Source: Ceratotherium simum simum
Taxonomy: Eukaryota; Chordata; Mammalia; Perissodactyla; Rhinocerotidae
Length of the DNA stretch: 64,000 nucleotides
Reading direction: 5' to 3'
NCBI RefSeq assembly: GCF_000283155.1
Contig: NW_004454229.1
Location: 712,086-776,085, forward strand
Below, piece by piece: positions 30,640 to 41,705 of the stretch. Numbering within the stretch: position 1 is the stretch's first letter; each line of letters opens with the position of its first letter. Position numbers and translations under genes: made by a program. A model generated the notes under the pieces. It was not told the origin of the DNA, made no database searches, and saw only the letters and a program-made list of their open reading frames with translations.

Positions 30640-31220
30640 AAGAGAGACTCTCTGGGGGACACTAATATTTTTAATAGTTTGTGGGTTATGAAGCAAATCT
30701 CTGTTCTCCGTATTATATATCTCGGCTGAGCCTGAAGAATGTTCCCAGAGTCTTTAATGAAACTGAAGCAGTAACCCAGCAGAGAGAGAGAAAGGAAGAA
30801 AGAGGAGATTTATTTGCAGAGATGTTTGCTCAGAGAGAGGAGAAAGCAGCCGGAGGTAGGGGGCCGGACTCAGTCACATTCCCCCGGCCACCGAGGGCCC
30901 TGATGTCCTTGGTCGCCGCCAGACCACCTGTCCTCACCTTTGAAGAGCGCAGGCGACGGCTGGCCGTGCGCACAGCCTCCTCTCCCCATGGCTAAGGGGG
31001 CGCCTGTGCTTTCCCTCTAGTATCTGGAGAGGAGGGCAAACTCACCAGCAGTGGGGGGACTGGCTTTTACAGCACGTAAGAGAGCCGGCTGCAGCCCAGG
31101 GCCTCGGTGGGAGAGCGGAATTATTAATAGGTCCTACCGAGGCCTCGGGAAAAATGCAGGACTGCATGGAGTTTAAAAGGTCAGCGTGAATAACAAAAAC
31201 AGACTTTCTGGGGAGTCAGA
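30640..31220. promoter_or_regulatory. Repeat-free AT-rich blocks, candidate conserved non-coding element
   Basis: 30660-30830 contains AATATTTTTAATAGTTTGTG, TATTATATATCTCGG and TCTTTAATGAAACTGAAGC. 31115-31220 contains GGAATTATTAATAGGTCC, GGGAAAAATGCAGGAC and GTGAATAACAAAAACAGAC. The blocks lack repeat signatures and differ from the GC-rich surroundings. A 104-codon frame (30681-30995) spans part but shows no protein character. The idea of an enhancer is inference; it needs cross-species conservation. Confidence 0.32.
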
Positions 31221-31529
31221 ATGGATTTAAAATACACTCAGAGGAGCCTGGGGCTCCTTTGCCGTGGCGGGCGCAGCATGACCGTCTTTGTGTGTTCGCA
31301 GGCGTGTGTGCACACCTCCGGGTTCTGGAGACGTTTGTCAGCAAACAGGGAGCTTGGGGGAGATTTCAGCCTCACAGGGTGTGTGCTCTGGGCAACTTCT
31401 GAGAGCCAAGAATGGCAGCTCAGCAGCTGAGCTGCTGTGTGCTGGGCGATCACTCACCTCTCTGTCTAGAAAGCGAGGAGAGTGGATTAGCTGGTCCTAA
31501 GAATATTCCCAACTTGGATAGTCAAAGCT

Positions 31530-31730
31530 GTGGAGGACAGAAGAACCTGGCCCTGGCACTACACTGAGCTGGGTTCAAATCCTCAGCTGGTCACGTAACT
31601 GGTTAGGTGACTTTCAGCAAGTTGATTCTTTCCTTGGCCTCCGTGTGTTGTTCCCATCCCACAGGGCTGATGTGGGGACAAAGTGAGCAGTGTGGGACAT
31701 GGCGGTGTTCAAGACATGTGGTTCTTTCTC
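31530..31730 (+). repeat. MIR SINE, sense
   Basis: CTGAGCTGGGTTCAAATCC, GTCACGTAACTGGTTAGGTG, TTCAGCAAGTTGATTC and CCCACAGGGCTGATGTG follow MIR sense order. Confidence 0.75.
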
Positions 31731-31787
31731 CTCATGCCAGGCCTCTTCTCTAGAGTCTGTCATCACTCGTCTTCTACCTACATTTTA

Positions 31788-32014
31788 TTTTATTTTATTT
31801 ATTTATTTTTGTGAGGAAGATTGGCCCTGAGCTAACATCTGTCAATCCTCCTAGGCTAACATCCATGCCCATCTTCCTCTACTTTATATGGGACGCTGCC
31901 ACAGCATGGCTTGACAAGGGTGCGTCAGTGCACGCCTGGGATCCGAACCGGCGAACCCTGCACTGCCGCAGCGGAGCGTGCGCACTTAACCGCTTGCACC
32001 ACCGGGCCGGCCCC
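31788..32014 (-). mobile_element. ERE-type SINE with perfect target duplication, minus strand
   Basis: The minus strand begins GGGGCCGGCCCGGTGGTGC, has a tRNA-like promoter region including GGTTCGGATCC (B box), the GCCATGCTGTGGCAGCGTCC block, then GATGTTAGCTCAGGGCC and AATCTTCCTCAC, ending in an (AAAAT/AAAT)n tail. Identical 15-bp target duplications TCTACCTACATTTTA flank it at 31773-31787 and 32015-32029. The intact duplication suggests it is the youngest transposition in the window. Confidence 0.95.
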
Positions 32015-32029
32015 TCTACCTACATTTTA

Positions 32030-32345
32030 GAAGATTCATTCACTCATTAGATTAGAACAGTATTTATCAAACTCCTACTATGTGTCAGGCACTGTTCTAG
32101 GCACTGGGATACAGTCAAAACCTCCTGTCCCCTGGAGCTCATATTTTATGATCATTGGCATCTGCCTCTCCTGGGGTGGAGGGAGTCAGACACTTACAGA
32201 AGAGGCTGGAGGTGGGAGCAGAGAGCCGGAGCCCCAGGGCTTGCGTCCAGTCAGACTGACATTTCCTGTGACCGTGGAGGACACCATCTCCCAGAACCTT
32301 GGTTTCCTAATTTGCAAAATAGGGATAACAAACAGCAACAACATC
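32030..32345. repeat. L2 antisense 3' end and MIR sense fragment
   Basis: 32040-32160: CAGTATTTATCAAACTCC, TATGTGTCAGGCACTGTTC, TAGGCACTGGGATACAG and CTGGAGCTCATATTTTATG (L2 antisense). 32285-32340: ACCTTGGTTTCCTAATTTGC and AAATAGGGATAACAAAC (MIR sense). Confidence 0.78.
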
Positions 32346-32374
32346 CCCTGAGCAAAGGGGAGAATTTGATATTC

Positions 32375-34220
32375 AGAGTTGTCATGTTATACTATTTTAA
32401 ATGCCCAGTTTTCAACAAAAAATTACAAGACATGCATAGAAACAAGAAAGTGTGGCCTATAAACAGGAAAAAAAAAAAAAAGCAATCAATAGAAAGTATC
32501 CCTGAGGAAGTCCAGAAGTTGTACTTACTAGACAAAGACTTTAAATCAGCTATTTAAATATGTTCAAAGAATTAAAGAAGTCATGTCTAAAGAACTAAAG
32601 GAAAGGATGGGAATAATGTCCCAACAAATGTAAAATATCAATAAAGGGATAGAAATTATTTAAAAAAAAGAAACAAATAGACATTCACAAATTGTTAGCT
32701 GAAAAGCACAATACATGAAATAAAATATTCACTAGAGGGACTCAACAGTAGATTCAAGCAGAGAAAAGAATCTGCAAACTTGAAGATAGGTCAATTGAGA
32801 TTATCAGCCTGAGAAACAGAAAGGAAAAAGAATAAAGGAAAATGAACAGAGACCTATGGGACACCATCAAGTGCACCAATATAAGCATAATGGGAGTCCC
32901 GGATGAAGAAAGGACAGAGAAAGAAGCAGAAAGAATATCGAAGAAATAATAGCTGAAAACTTCCCAAATTTGATGAAAAACATTGATCTACACATCAAAG
33001 CTCAATGAACTTCAAGTAGGATAAATTCAAAGAGATTCACACTAAACATATAATCAAATTGTTGAAAGCCAAAGGTAAAAGAGAGAACCTTGAAAACAGC
33101 AAGAGAGAAATGACTCATCACATTTCTGAATAAAATTAATAGCTGATTTCTCATCAGAAATCATGGAGGCCAGAAGGCAGTTGGATGACGTATTCGAAGT
33201 ACTGAAAGGAAAAGAACTCCAACAAAGAATTCTATATCCAGCAAAACTATCCTTCAAAAATGAAGGAGAAATTAAGACATTCTCAAATAAACAAAAACTG
33301 AGGAATTTCTTGTCAGCAGACCTGCCCTACAAGAAATAGCAAAGGGAGTCCTTCAGGCTGAAATGAAAAGACATTAGATAGTAACCTGAATCCACATGAA
33401 GAAAAAGAGCAATGGTGATGGTAACTTGAGAGATAAATACAAAAGATAGAATAAATTATTTTTTTGTAAGTCTTTTTTTCTGCTGTCTGATTTAAAAGGC
33501 ACCTGCATAAAGCAATAATTATAAATTTGTGTTGATGGGCTTTATAATACCTAAGGATACAATTTGTAAGACAATAACAGTACAAAGGAGGGGGAAGAGG
33601 GAAAGAAGCCATAAAGACGGTCCCCAAATTACAACTTTTGGACTTTATGATGATGTGAAAGCAATATGCATTCAGTAGAAACTGTACTTCAAATTTTGAA
33701 TTTTGATCTTTTCCTGGGCTAACGATATACAGTACAATCCTCTCTCATGATGCTGGGCAGCAGAGGGAGCCGCAGCTCCCAGTCAGCCACGTGATCACGA
33801 GGATAAACCACCGATACGTTTACAACCACTCTGTACCCATACGATCAGTCTGTTTTTCACTTTCAGTACAATATTCAATAAATGATGAGATGTTCAACAC
33901 TTTATTATAAAATAGGCTTTGTGTTTCATGATTTTGCCCTACTATAGGCTAATGTGACTGTTCTGAGCACGTTTGAGATAGGCTAGGCTAAGCTGTGATG
34001 TTCAGCAGGTTAGGCATATTAAATGCATTTTTGATTTATGATATTTTCAACTTAACGATGGGTTTATTGGGACATAACTCCATCATAAGTCAAGGAAGAT
34101 CTGTATAGGAGCAAAGCTTAATATACTACTGTAATTAAATTGATATTAATCTGAACAAATTAAGATGTTAATTATAACCCCCAGGGAAATCACTAAGAAA
34201 ATAACTGAAAATGCAAGTAG
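32375..34220 (+). mobile_element. L1 (L1M-type) fragment: ORF1 3' half and inter-ORF region, interrupted
   Basis: The plus strand carries the 3' half of an L1 ORF1 with frameshifts. Recognisable pieces are the RRM/CTD-type ends near 33100-33340, including the residues ILYPAKLSF and NEGEIKTF, followed by the long AT-rich spacer. The copy stops before ORF2. It is broken by stops and by a Tigger-like element at 33614-34103, and resumes as TATAGGAGCAAAGCTTAATA to about 34220. It is dead and old. Confidence 0.8.
33614..34103. mobile_element. Tigger-type (TcMar) non-autonomous DNA transposon
   Basis: 490 bp with worn inverted ends (left AAGACGGTCCCCAAATTAC, right end in reverse complement CAGATCTTCCTTGAC). 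TA duplications at 33612-33613 and 34104-34105 lie at the exact point where the L1 host sequence resumes. Inner words TTCAACACTTTATTATAAAA and TAGGCTTTGTG fit a MER-type Tigger derivative. No transposase coding. Confidence 0.85.
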
Positions 34221-34740
34221 TCATGGACCTGGGTTCACAAGACAGGGCTGTCATTTCATTGCTAGATGAGCTTGGGCAAGCTACTTTCCATTTTTGAGTC
34301 TTAATTCTTCATCAATCAAATGGCTGTAATTAACCCACAGGTTTATCTACACCCCCAATAAAGTAATGAATGTGCTGTGCGTGTTGAAAGGAAAAGATTG
34401 ATCCCTCCCACTGGACTGTGGGAAGCCACACTGGTAGGCTGCTTGTGAATTCGCTCCTCAGCCTTCTTAGCTGTGTGACCTTGGGCAAGTTATTCAACTT
34501 CTCGGAGCCTCAGTTTCTTTTTCTGCACAACGGGGAAACAACAGTCCATATGGAATCAACAGGGCCACGTGCGTTGTTCTTATTCAGCAGAGTGCCTGGC
34601 ATATAGTAGGTATGTTGGTGATTATTCTAAACTGTGAGCAACTCAAGGAAAGGGATGCCCCCCTAATCATCTCTGGTCCCCAGAGCCTGGCATAGAGCAG
34701 CTGCCCAGTAGATGGAATGTTCGTTAAACTGAACTGAAAT
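34221..34740 (+). repeat. Two MIR sense copies and an L2 3' end
   Basis: 34215-34350 (GAGCTTGGGCAAGCTACTTTCC, TTGAGTCTTAATTCTTC-type words) and 34430-34620 (TTAGCTGTGTGACCTTGGGC, CTCGGAGCCTCAGTTTC, GAGTGCCTGGCATATAGTAG) are MIR. 34625-34740 (GTGAGCAACTCAAGG, CCCAGAGCCTGGCATAGAG) is an L2 3' end. Confidence 0.8.
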
Positions 34741-35059
34741 TTGTTGTCTCTTTCGTCGCCCAGACGGAAGCCTAAGATCCTGTGAAAGTTCACACCACAG
34801 GGGAGAGGCTTGGGGCTCAGGAGGTCAGGGCTGGAATTAGGAGAGCAAAACTGCTGGTGGGATCCATCTCTGTCCCCTGCTGGGCCTCAGAGTCCACAGC
34901 CAGCCCAGCAGTTCAGTGAGCTCCTTAGCAGGAAATGTCATAACCTCAGCACCAAGAGGGGGTGGATTTGCGTTTTTCCCACATTAGGACATCTTGCTAA
35001 GAATGGGTTCCTGGCCCTGAAAGATATTTGGGATTCGAGGGTGACCAGGCCCATTTAAA

Positions 35060-35260
35060 ATCTCTTAAAGGGACCACCACATCCTCCGTGGCCCTGTACC
35101 ACCCTCCTCTCCTTCCAGTTGACCTTTCAGGCTCCACCTCCCACCCCTACTCCTTCCACGACACTGTTTTCCTCGCTGTCACTGCACTTGCCCGAGTCTC
35201 CAAGAGCCTCCTCATGACTGAATCCAAGTCCAGTGCCTTGGGCTCACCTCCTGGCTGACT
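35060..35260 (+). repeat. L2 fragment, sense
   Basis: CCCTGTACCACCCTCCTC, CCTACTCCTTCCACGACAC and TGCACTTGCCCGAGTCTCC are diverged L2 words. Confidence 0.5.
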
Positions 35261-35479
35261 GTAACACCTGCACCATCAGGCCTCTGCAGAGTCTGGAGAG
35301 AGGCTAACTGGGCTTCTGGGGAGTGCACCTTCCCTGGCAGGAGAGTCCTCCTGAAAGCTCTAAGAGCGACGAGTAGAAAATAATCCCAGAGGGCAATTAC
35401 TGCCCAGACTCGCACCGCGCCGCGGGCTGATAAGCAGGGGAGCAGGAGTCACGTCGCCCACTGGGAGCCAGGCCTCCTC

Positions 35480-35670
35480 CCGGCTCTTTCCATGAGTTTC
35501 CTCATTTAATACTCAGCGGCCCTATGAGGCAGATACGATTACCACGCCCAGTTCATCCCATAAGGAAACTGAGGCACAGAGAGGTTAATGTGCTCAAGTC
35601 ACAGAGTGAGGGGGTGGAGCCAGGACTGGCATTCAAGTAGTCTAAGGGCAAACGTCATGCTCTTACCCAG
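35480..35670 (-). repeat. MIR SINE, antisense
   Basis: TCCTCATTTAATACTCAGCG, CCCTATGAGGCAGATACG, AAGGAAACTGAGGCACAG and CTCAAGTCACAGAGTGAGGG are MIR antisense. Confidence 0.82.
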
Positions 35671-37048
35671 AACCCACTTGGCCTCTCAAGGTAGGACCTT
35701 TTCCCCGGGCAGGCCAGGGAGGGCAGCAGAGTCCCTGCCTTTACTTAATTTAGGGCTAATTCACAATCTGGGGTTGGATTTCAGGAAGATGATCAGCTTC
35801 AATGGAAGCCGCACCAGGAGAAAACAGAGTGAGAGGAGGAGGGGCTCAATTCGTTTGCCATCAGACTTGGCCACTGTCCTCCCTTCCCACCCTGCCTCCC
35901 CTCCAGGGGCCCTGGTTTCCCTTGTCCGACATCCTCGCTGGGTTCTAAGCCAGGCTAACCTTTCCAGAAGTCATTCGCCCAGGGACCCAGAGATGTCCTA
36001 GCATGAAAGAACGTAAACTGTCCTGCTTGGACGATGGGGCAAGTGTAGGGAAGGCTGAGGCCTCTGAGGGAATAATCCAGCGTCGGGATGGGCTCTCCAA
36101 GGAGAAGGTGAGCCCCCACCTCTGGAGGCGGGTCAGTGGAGTCTGCAGTCAACGAGGCCGCAGATCACGTCTGGGGCTCCTGCTGGCTCTCTGAGGCTCT
36201 GAGTGCTTGCAGCTTGCTGGGTGTCCTCAGGCACTTCATTCACTTCTCTGAATCTCCTGTTTTCTGCTCGATGACACAAGGGTGTTGAATGATGCTTTCT
36301 AGGGTCAGTCACAGCTGACAGGTTTAGATATTCACCCCCAAGTCATTCCCTGGGGATGACTGAATCCCTTTGGTGGCACTTTTAAAGAGGCATAGTGTCA
36401 GTGCTGGAAGGGACTTGACTGTCAGCTGGTGCAACCCCACAGCCGGCAGATGGGAACAGATGCCCAGAAGGACAAGGGACTACCTGAGGCCACACAGCAG
36501 ATGCAGCACGTTGGGGCCCTGAGCAAGCGTGGGCGAAGGAGATGGAGGAATGGGTGGCTCAATCAGAGGAACAAAATGACCCCCAAGTGTTCCCAAAAGG
36601 AACCGGGGAGGCTAGCAAACCAGGGCTACAGCTGGAGAGCACATGGCCTGCTGTCCGGGGCAGGTTTCTGTTGGCCCCTGACCCTCTGCCAGCCTCACGT
36701 GGGGACGTGCTGGCCGGGCACAGAGATTGTCTGTTCTGCTTCACCTGCTGCCTGGAGGAGGCCACCGCGGGCTCAGGACCTGTGGAACGAGCTGGGAAGG
36801 CCCGCTCACAGGCTGGTGTGGGGGGTAAGTGGGATCAGGGATGCGAAGCGCTCTGATGACAGGACGTGCTACACAATGTACAGGTGTGACCCGAGCGGCC
36901 ACAACCCTACCACAGAATCTGACAGACACAGCCAGGACCAAGCGCAGGGGCCGGCAGGGGGCACACAGGATCGGCTTTACTCTGACCATCCCCCACTTCA
37001 CGTGACTGGAGCCTGGCACCTCCTTTAATCCTGACCCACAGCTCCCTA
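35671..37048. other. Unique DNA with worn MIR pieces
   Basis: 36190-36300 is MIR-like sense (CACTTCATTCACTTCTCTG). 36385-36510 is MIR-like antisense (GCTGGAAGGGACTTGACTG, CTACCTGAGGCCACACAGC). The 199-codon frame at 36429-37028 lacks any protein signature. Confidence 0.4.
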
Positions 37049-37175
37049 CCACACACACACGCACACACATGCAGTCAGACACACACACACATGCATGCAT
37101 GCGCACACTCACTCAGGCACACACACGCATGCTCTCACACACTTACACATGTGCACACACACTCACTCACACATA
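37049..37175. repeat. Compound (CA)n microsatellite
   Basis: CACACACACACG and similar CA blocks are interspersed with CATGCATGCATGCG and ACTCACTCA units. The 123-codon minus-strand frame nearby translates this tract. Confidence 0.9.
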
Positions 37176-37179
37176 GCCA

Positions 37180-38100
37180 GTATCCCAGTCAGGCTGAGTT
37201 GGCCTGTTAAATGTCTCTGGGCACCATAGCCTTCTCTTTCCCAGGCCAACACCTCCCGCCTCCAGACCTCATTGTCCCCCACCTGGACTAGCAGCTGGAC
37301 CTCCTCAGTGGATCCCCACAATCCAGGCTCCAGCCTGCAGCCAAAGGGACGTTTATGAATCGCAAATCACACCTTTGAGGGAGGGGAAGCGAAGGCAGAG
37401 AGAACTAAGGACGCTCAACTCCAACAGCTCTGGAAGAGGCCCAGCTCCTGCGTGAAGCACTTGGTAACTCTGGGCAACGCTGACAATGCCCCCACCAACT
37501 ACAACTGCCAGCAAGGTGACTACTAACCAAGCGGAGTCGAAGGGCCATGTGCTTAACATCTGTTGCACGACTGAATCTCTCCGAGCCTCTGCACGACTGT
37601 GAAGCGGGGACCCTGTCTACCTGGTAGAATCGAGGCAAGGATGATGAGCCGGCACGTGGGCCGTGTGGAGCGCAGCGTCTGGCACTCCATCGATGGCCCA
37701 GCTTGTTGCCATCAGTCACCGCCCTTTCTGTAAATCCCGGCTGGGGTGGACATCCCCCTGTGGACTGAATTCCTAGGAGGGGCTTACCTCCTCAGATTCA
37801 GTTCTGGGCCCTAGGGTGCAGCTCAGGACCTGACCAGAGTCCAAGTTTGCTGAGTAAACGATCTGAGGATGTTGTTTGAGTCTCTGTTAGCTCGTAAGAG
37901 CTCAAAGGGGCAAACGAGACCAGAAAGCCAGGTCGGCAAGTCCATTTCACAGATAAGCAAAGTGAAGCTCAGAGATATTTTAGGACCAGGGTGTGCTTTC
38001 CACAGTTTTATCCTTAGAGGGAGTGGTTGCTTTATCTTCTATGTGTGGGTGCTGTGATGTTGGGAACAGGAAGTTAGGCATGCCCACTCCAGGGCCGACC
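37180..38100. other. Unique DNA with L2/MIR remnants
   Basis: 37220-37340 resembles L2 sense (CACCTCCCGCCTCCAGACC, GGACTAGCAGCTGGACCTCC). 37560-37680 is a worn MIR sense copy. Nothing coding is supported. Confidence 0.35.
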
Positions 38101-38335
38101 TTTCATTCAGTCAACATTTGACGGGCACCACCATGCGCCAATCTCTTTCACGAGCATTGTCTCAGTCCGCAACACACACTTTCCATCTTCAGAAGCAGAG
38201 ACTGAGGCTCCGAGAGTTTCAGAAACATGTTCAAGGTCACAACAGTCAGGTTGATAAATGGTAGAGCCATGATTTCAACCCAGTTCCCTTGAGTCTGACA
38301 TTCTGTTCTCTGCTCAGACAGACCCTATAGGTCCA
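38100..38335 (-). repeat. MIR/L2 antisense
   Basis: TTCATTCAGTCAACATTTGAC, CTTCAGAAGCAGAGACTGAG, GCTCCGAGAGTTTCAG and GTTCAAGGTCACAACAG mark an L2 3' end joined to MIR antisense. Confidence 0.65.
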
Positions 38336-38439
38336 GCTCCTTGGCCTCGCCGAAGCAAAACAGGGCCTAAAGCAGGCCCCATACTTGGCCCCCAGCATCA
38401 CCCAGAGCATTCACGTTTGAAACAGAATTTGGCAGACCC

Positions 38440-38625
38440 ACTGGGATTAATTAATTACAGCCCTATCTCCAGGGTGGCCCCATCGGCTATCGTGGCTGCT
38501 GCATACCTGTTGATTGCATAATCCATAAATACATTTGACATCTTTAATTGGAATCAGGCCCCCAGGCCCTGCCCACAGTTGAGTTATGAGCTCCAAACTC
38601 CCTGCTGGCAGCCCTGAGCTTCTGC
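38440..38625. promoter_or_regulatory. Homeodomain-site-rich island, candidate enhancer
   Basis: GGATTAATTAATTACAG at 38443-38459 is a dense homeodomain-type site. GATTGCATAATCCATAAATAC at about 38512-38531 adds POU/CEBP- and HOX-like words, and CATCTTTAATTGGAATC follows. The block is repeat-free amid MIR and L2 DNA. Regulatory function is inference. Confidence 0.33.
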
Positions 38626-38699
38626 CTGAATCTGGGTCCAGGGAGGAGGAATCCACTTGGGACTCGATGACATTCCTCCAAGATTAGGAAGCAGAGAAA

Positions 38700-39480
38700 A
38701 AAATCATTGTGCTAGTGTAAGGATGGGGATCTTCCTCAAGCTCTGTGTCTGTGGATCACCTCTCAGTCCCATCTCCCCAAATCCAGAGAGCCTTCCTGGG
38801 CCTTCTGAACCCTGGGCTGCTAGACCCACATGACAATAGAACAGCCATATTGAATTTGACAGTGGGCTTTGGGGGCTCTTTTCTTGGAGTCCTTCAGCAG
38901 TCTGCTTCACCCATGTCATCTCCCAAGGTAGCCCCAGCCCCTCCCCAGCCCAACACACACACACCAGATGCCATAGCAACAAGATAAGATGCCTTGCTTG
39001 CCTGGACACTGCAGGGGCACCCAGGCTAGTGTCTGAATCCCAGAACTGTCATCTATTTGGTTGGTAACTTTGCACAAGTCACACAAACCATTGTGTCCTC
39101 ACGCACTCATTCATTCCCTCCTCACTCTATCACTGAAAGCAGACAGCCTGCCAGGCTCTGAGAGGTTCCAGCTACAGGGATGGAGGGGCGCTGTACCTGC
39201 TAAGGAGCTCCCTGTCTAGAGGAGCCCACAGCCCAGAGGAAAGTATGGACAGAGGGGTCCGGGGAGGCACAGGCCAGGGCGCAATTGCCTCAGCTTGGGG
39301 AGGGGCGAGGCGGAGGGAGGGAGGTTCCTGAGAGCCAGGGACCCGAGCTGAGCCAGTCTTCCTGGACGGATCCTGCAGGGCCCACCTAGACTTCTCCTCT
39401 CGTTTGATAACACAGCGGGTTGTTGTGAAAATTTAAACAAAAAGCCTGTAGAAAGTGCCGGGTACAATGCAGCTCTTTGA
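38700..39480. other. Unique DNA with MIR sense and L2 antisense pieces
   Basis: 39020-39105 is MIR-like (CTGAATCCCAGAACTGTC). 39105-39265 is an antisense L2 3' end (CTCATTCATTCCCTCC, GAGCTCCCTGTCTAGAGG). The rest is unique and non-coding. Confidence 0.45.
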
Positions 39481-39484
39481 TATT

Positions 39485-40005
39485 AGGTTCCCTTTTGAAG
39501 CTTTTTCCCATCTAGACTCACATGGAAAATGACAATATTGGTAGGGCACCCTGGGATAAAAGGCAGGGGCTTTTATCTGGTCACCCTGACCTCGCGCAGC
39601 CACCCTGAGGGTCCGGGGGTTGTCATTTGGCTCCCCTGTTGGGAAGCTCTGTCTCAGGGCACAAGTCTCACACCTTTCCAAGCTGCCTCTGAAAGTTGGC
39701 CGCCCTCCCCAGGGCACCTCCCAGCCTTGCTTTTCTCACTCTGCCTGGTCCCCTGCTAGGGCTGTGACGTCCTGGAGGAAGGGGACTAGTCTACAGGCAT
39801 CTTCCCTTCCTCTCCTCAGCACTAGCCCTTGCGGAAAGCTTCCGGGGTTTGGAAGACCAAACTCCAGGGAAGAAAAGATGTGTTCTATGACAGGACACCT
39901 AAGGCTGGACTCCGTTCCCAGCAGGGCCATGTACTCGAGGTATGACCCTGGGCCAGGGGTTTACTTCATTTTCCTCCTCTATCACCCTTACCAAATGGTT
40001 AATCA
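39485..40005. other. Unique DNA, then worn MIR sense
   Basis: 39890-40000 has CAGCAGGGCCATGTACTCG and TTCATTTTCCTCCTCTATC resembling MIR sense. No exon supported at 39529-40054 despite 76-144 codon frames. Confidence 0.38.
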
Positions 40006-40007
40006 GA

Positions 40008-41260
40008 TGACTCATTCATACAAGTGTGTCTACTCCATTCAGGAATGGTTGTAGATTTTGGGGATACAGCAGTGAACAAAATGAACTCTCTAACATGTTG
40101 AGATTACAACCAGCAGAAGAGACAGGAATTAACAAAGAAGTAAACCCATTGTATGCTGGTGCTGACTGCCACTGGGAGCGGCACAGGGAGGGCAAGGAGA
40201 TCAGGAAGGTACAGGTGGGGTGTTACTTTATGAAGTGTGGTCAGGGAAGGGTTCACCGAGAAAGGGACATTTGAGCAGAGGTCTGAAGGGGCTGTGACAG
40301 CAGCCATGAGGGATATGTGAAGAACACTCTAGATAGAGGGAGTACCCGACACGAGGAAGGAGCACGGCTGGCATGTCTGAGCCAGCAAGGAGGTCAGTGT
40401 GGCTGAAGCACAGAGAAAGGGGTGGGAGACGGGAGGGTGTCAGGTGAGGTCAGCATGGTAAGAGGGTGGGGACCAGGCAGGGGCAGTGATCATCCAGCAG
40501 GACCTTTGGCCATCGAGAGGACATTGGCTTTTCCTCAGAGCAAGAGGTGGTCATTGGAGGGTTTTAAGCTGAGGGCAATGAGACCTGACAGGCATTTTAG
40601 AAGCTGACTCTGACTCTGTGTGGACAACAGAATGTGAGGGGACAAGGCCAGAATCAGGGAGCCCGGGAGGAAGGCTATCTCAGTGATGGGGGGTGGGATG
40701 GGGTGGGTTTGGGGCCAGGGAGGTAGAGGAGAGATAGCAAGCAGTGAATGCTCTGGATCCACCATGGAGGTTGTGCCAGCAGGATGTGCTGATGAACTGG
40801 ACGTAGGATGTGAGGGGAAAAGAGGAGTCGAGAATGAGGCCAGTGGTTTGGGCCTGAGCACCTGTCAGAATGGAGGCTCCATTTCCTGAGAGGGAGGAGC
40901 AGGTTTGGGGGTAGGGGAAGACTCAGAGGCTAACTTTGAGGTGCCTGCTAGACAACCAGAGGGAGACGTCAGGAGGCAACTGAACACATGAGTCTGGGAT
41001 TCAGGGGGGAAGTCCGGGCCGGAGATAGACGTTTGGGAGATGGCTTTAAAAATGAATGAAGACAGAGAGGAGAAGACGTGTGAGGATAGCCCTGGAGCTC
41101 TCAATGTTCAAAGGTCGGGACACGAGGAGGAGCTAGCTAGGACACCGGGAAGAATGGCCAGTTGGGCAGGAGGCAAAGAGAGGGCTGGCCCGAAATGCAA
41201 GTAAAAATTGTTTCAAGAAGAAATTACCAAGTGAGTCAAAGGCTGCTGACAGTGAGAGGC
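40008..41260 (-). repeat. Long L2 LINE fragment, antisense, 3' UTR through part of RT ORF
   Basis: This is the longest L2 copy here (1.25 kb). In antisense order it shows GATACAGCAGTGAACAAAATG, AGACAGGAATTAACAAAGAAG, GTTCACCGAGAAAGGGACAT, TTGAGCAGAGGTCTGAAGGG, AGCAAGGAGGTCAGTGTGGC, GGAGGGTTTTAAGCTGAGGG, AGCAGGATGTGCTGATGAAC, GCACCTGTCAGAATGGAGGC, TAACTTTGAGGTGCCTGCTAG and GATAGACGTTTGGGAGATGG. Minus-strand frames (40535-40861, 40865-41104) are reverse-transcriptase remnants. Many indels; inactive. Confidence 0.88.
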
Positions 41261-41519
41261 CCTGGCAGGAGAAGACAGATGGGACCTCCTTGGAACCTGC
41301 AGGGCAGAGGGAACCACACACAAGGTTATTTACCTCCCTCTCCCAAGATGCCAACTCAGAAAGGGTCATTTTGGAGATCGAATGGCCCGGGCTGTTGAAT
41401 CTCTCTAGATGGGTTCCCAGCTCCAGGCCCATAACTTGTGGAAGAAAGCCCCATAGAAGCCGACTTGAGCCCTAACTCCTGGAATGTCTTTGAACCCCAC
41501 CAGGAAAAGCGGGAGCTCG

Positions 41520-41705
41520 GAAGCAGGTAATTTTAGCCAAGTGCACTGTGTTTGCTCAGAGTTTGGGGGCAGCAACCAGTTAATTACGCAAGTAAATCAT
41601 GTCACCGTCCCCTGCAGCCGCAGTGCAATAACACCGTGCCGACCACACTTTTAAGGGTGATATAAGCCTCTGAGTGCGAGCTAAGAGGTTTTATAGGCCA
41701 CCCTT
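41520..41705. promoter_or_regulatory. Repeat-free AT-rich island, candidate conserved non-coding element
   Basis: GGTAATTTTAGCCAAGTGC, CAACCAGTTAATTACGCAAG, TAAATCATGTCACCG, GTGCAATAACACCG and GGTGATATAAGCCTC lie within 180 bp that match no repeat. The homeodomain-type TTAATTA is again present. Function is inference. Confidence 0.33.

Noticed and set aside
32375..34220. HAL1 (ORF2-less L1) identity for the L1 fragment
   Set aside because: Old L1M elements have a long AT-rich spacer between ORF1 and ORF2, which explains the missing ORF2 by truncation. HAL1 is not required.
37049..37175. CRISPR-like array from regularly spaced repeats
   Set aside because: It is a CA-type microsatellite in a mammalian genome. 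No spacer/repeat structure.
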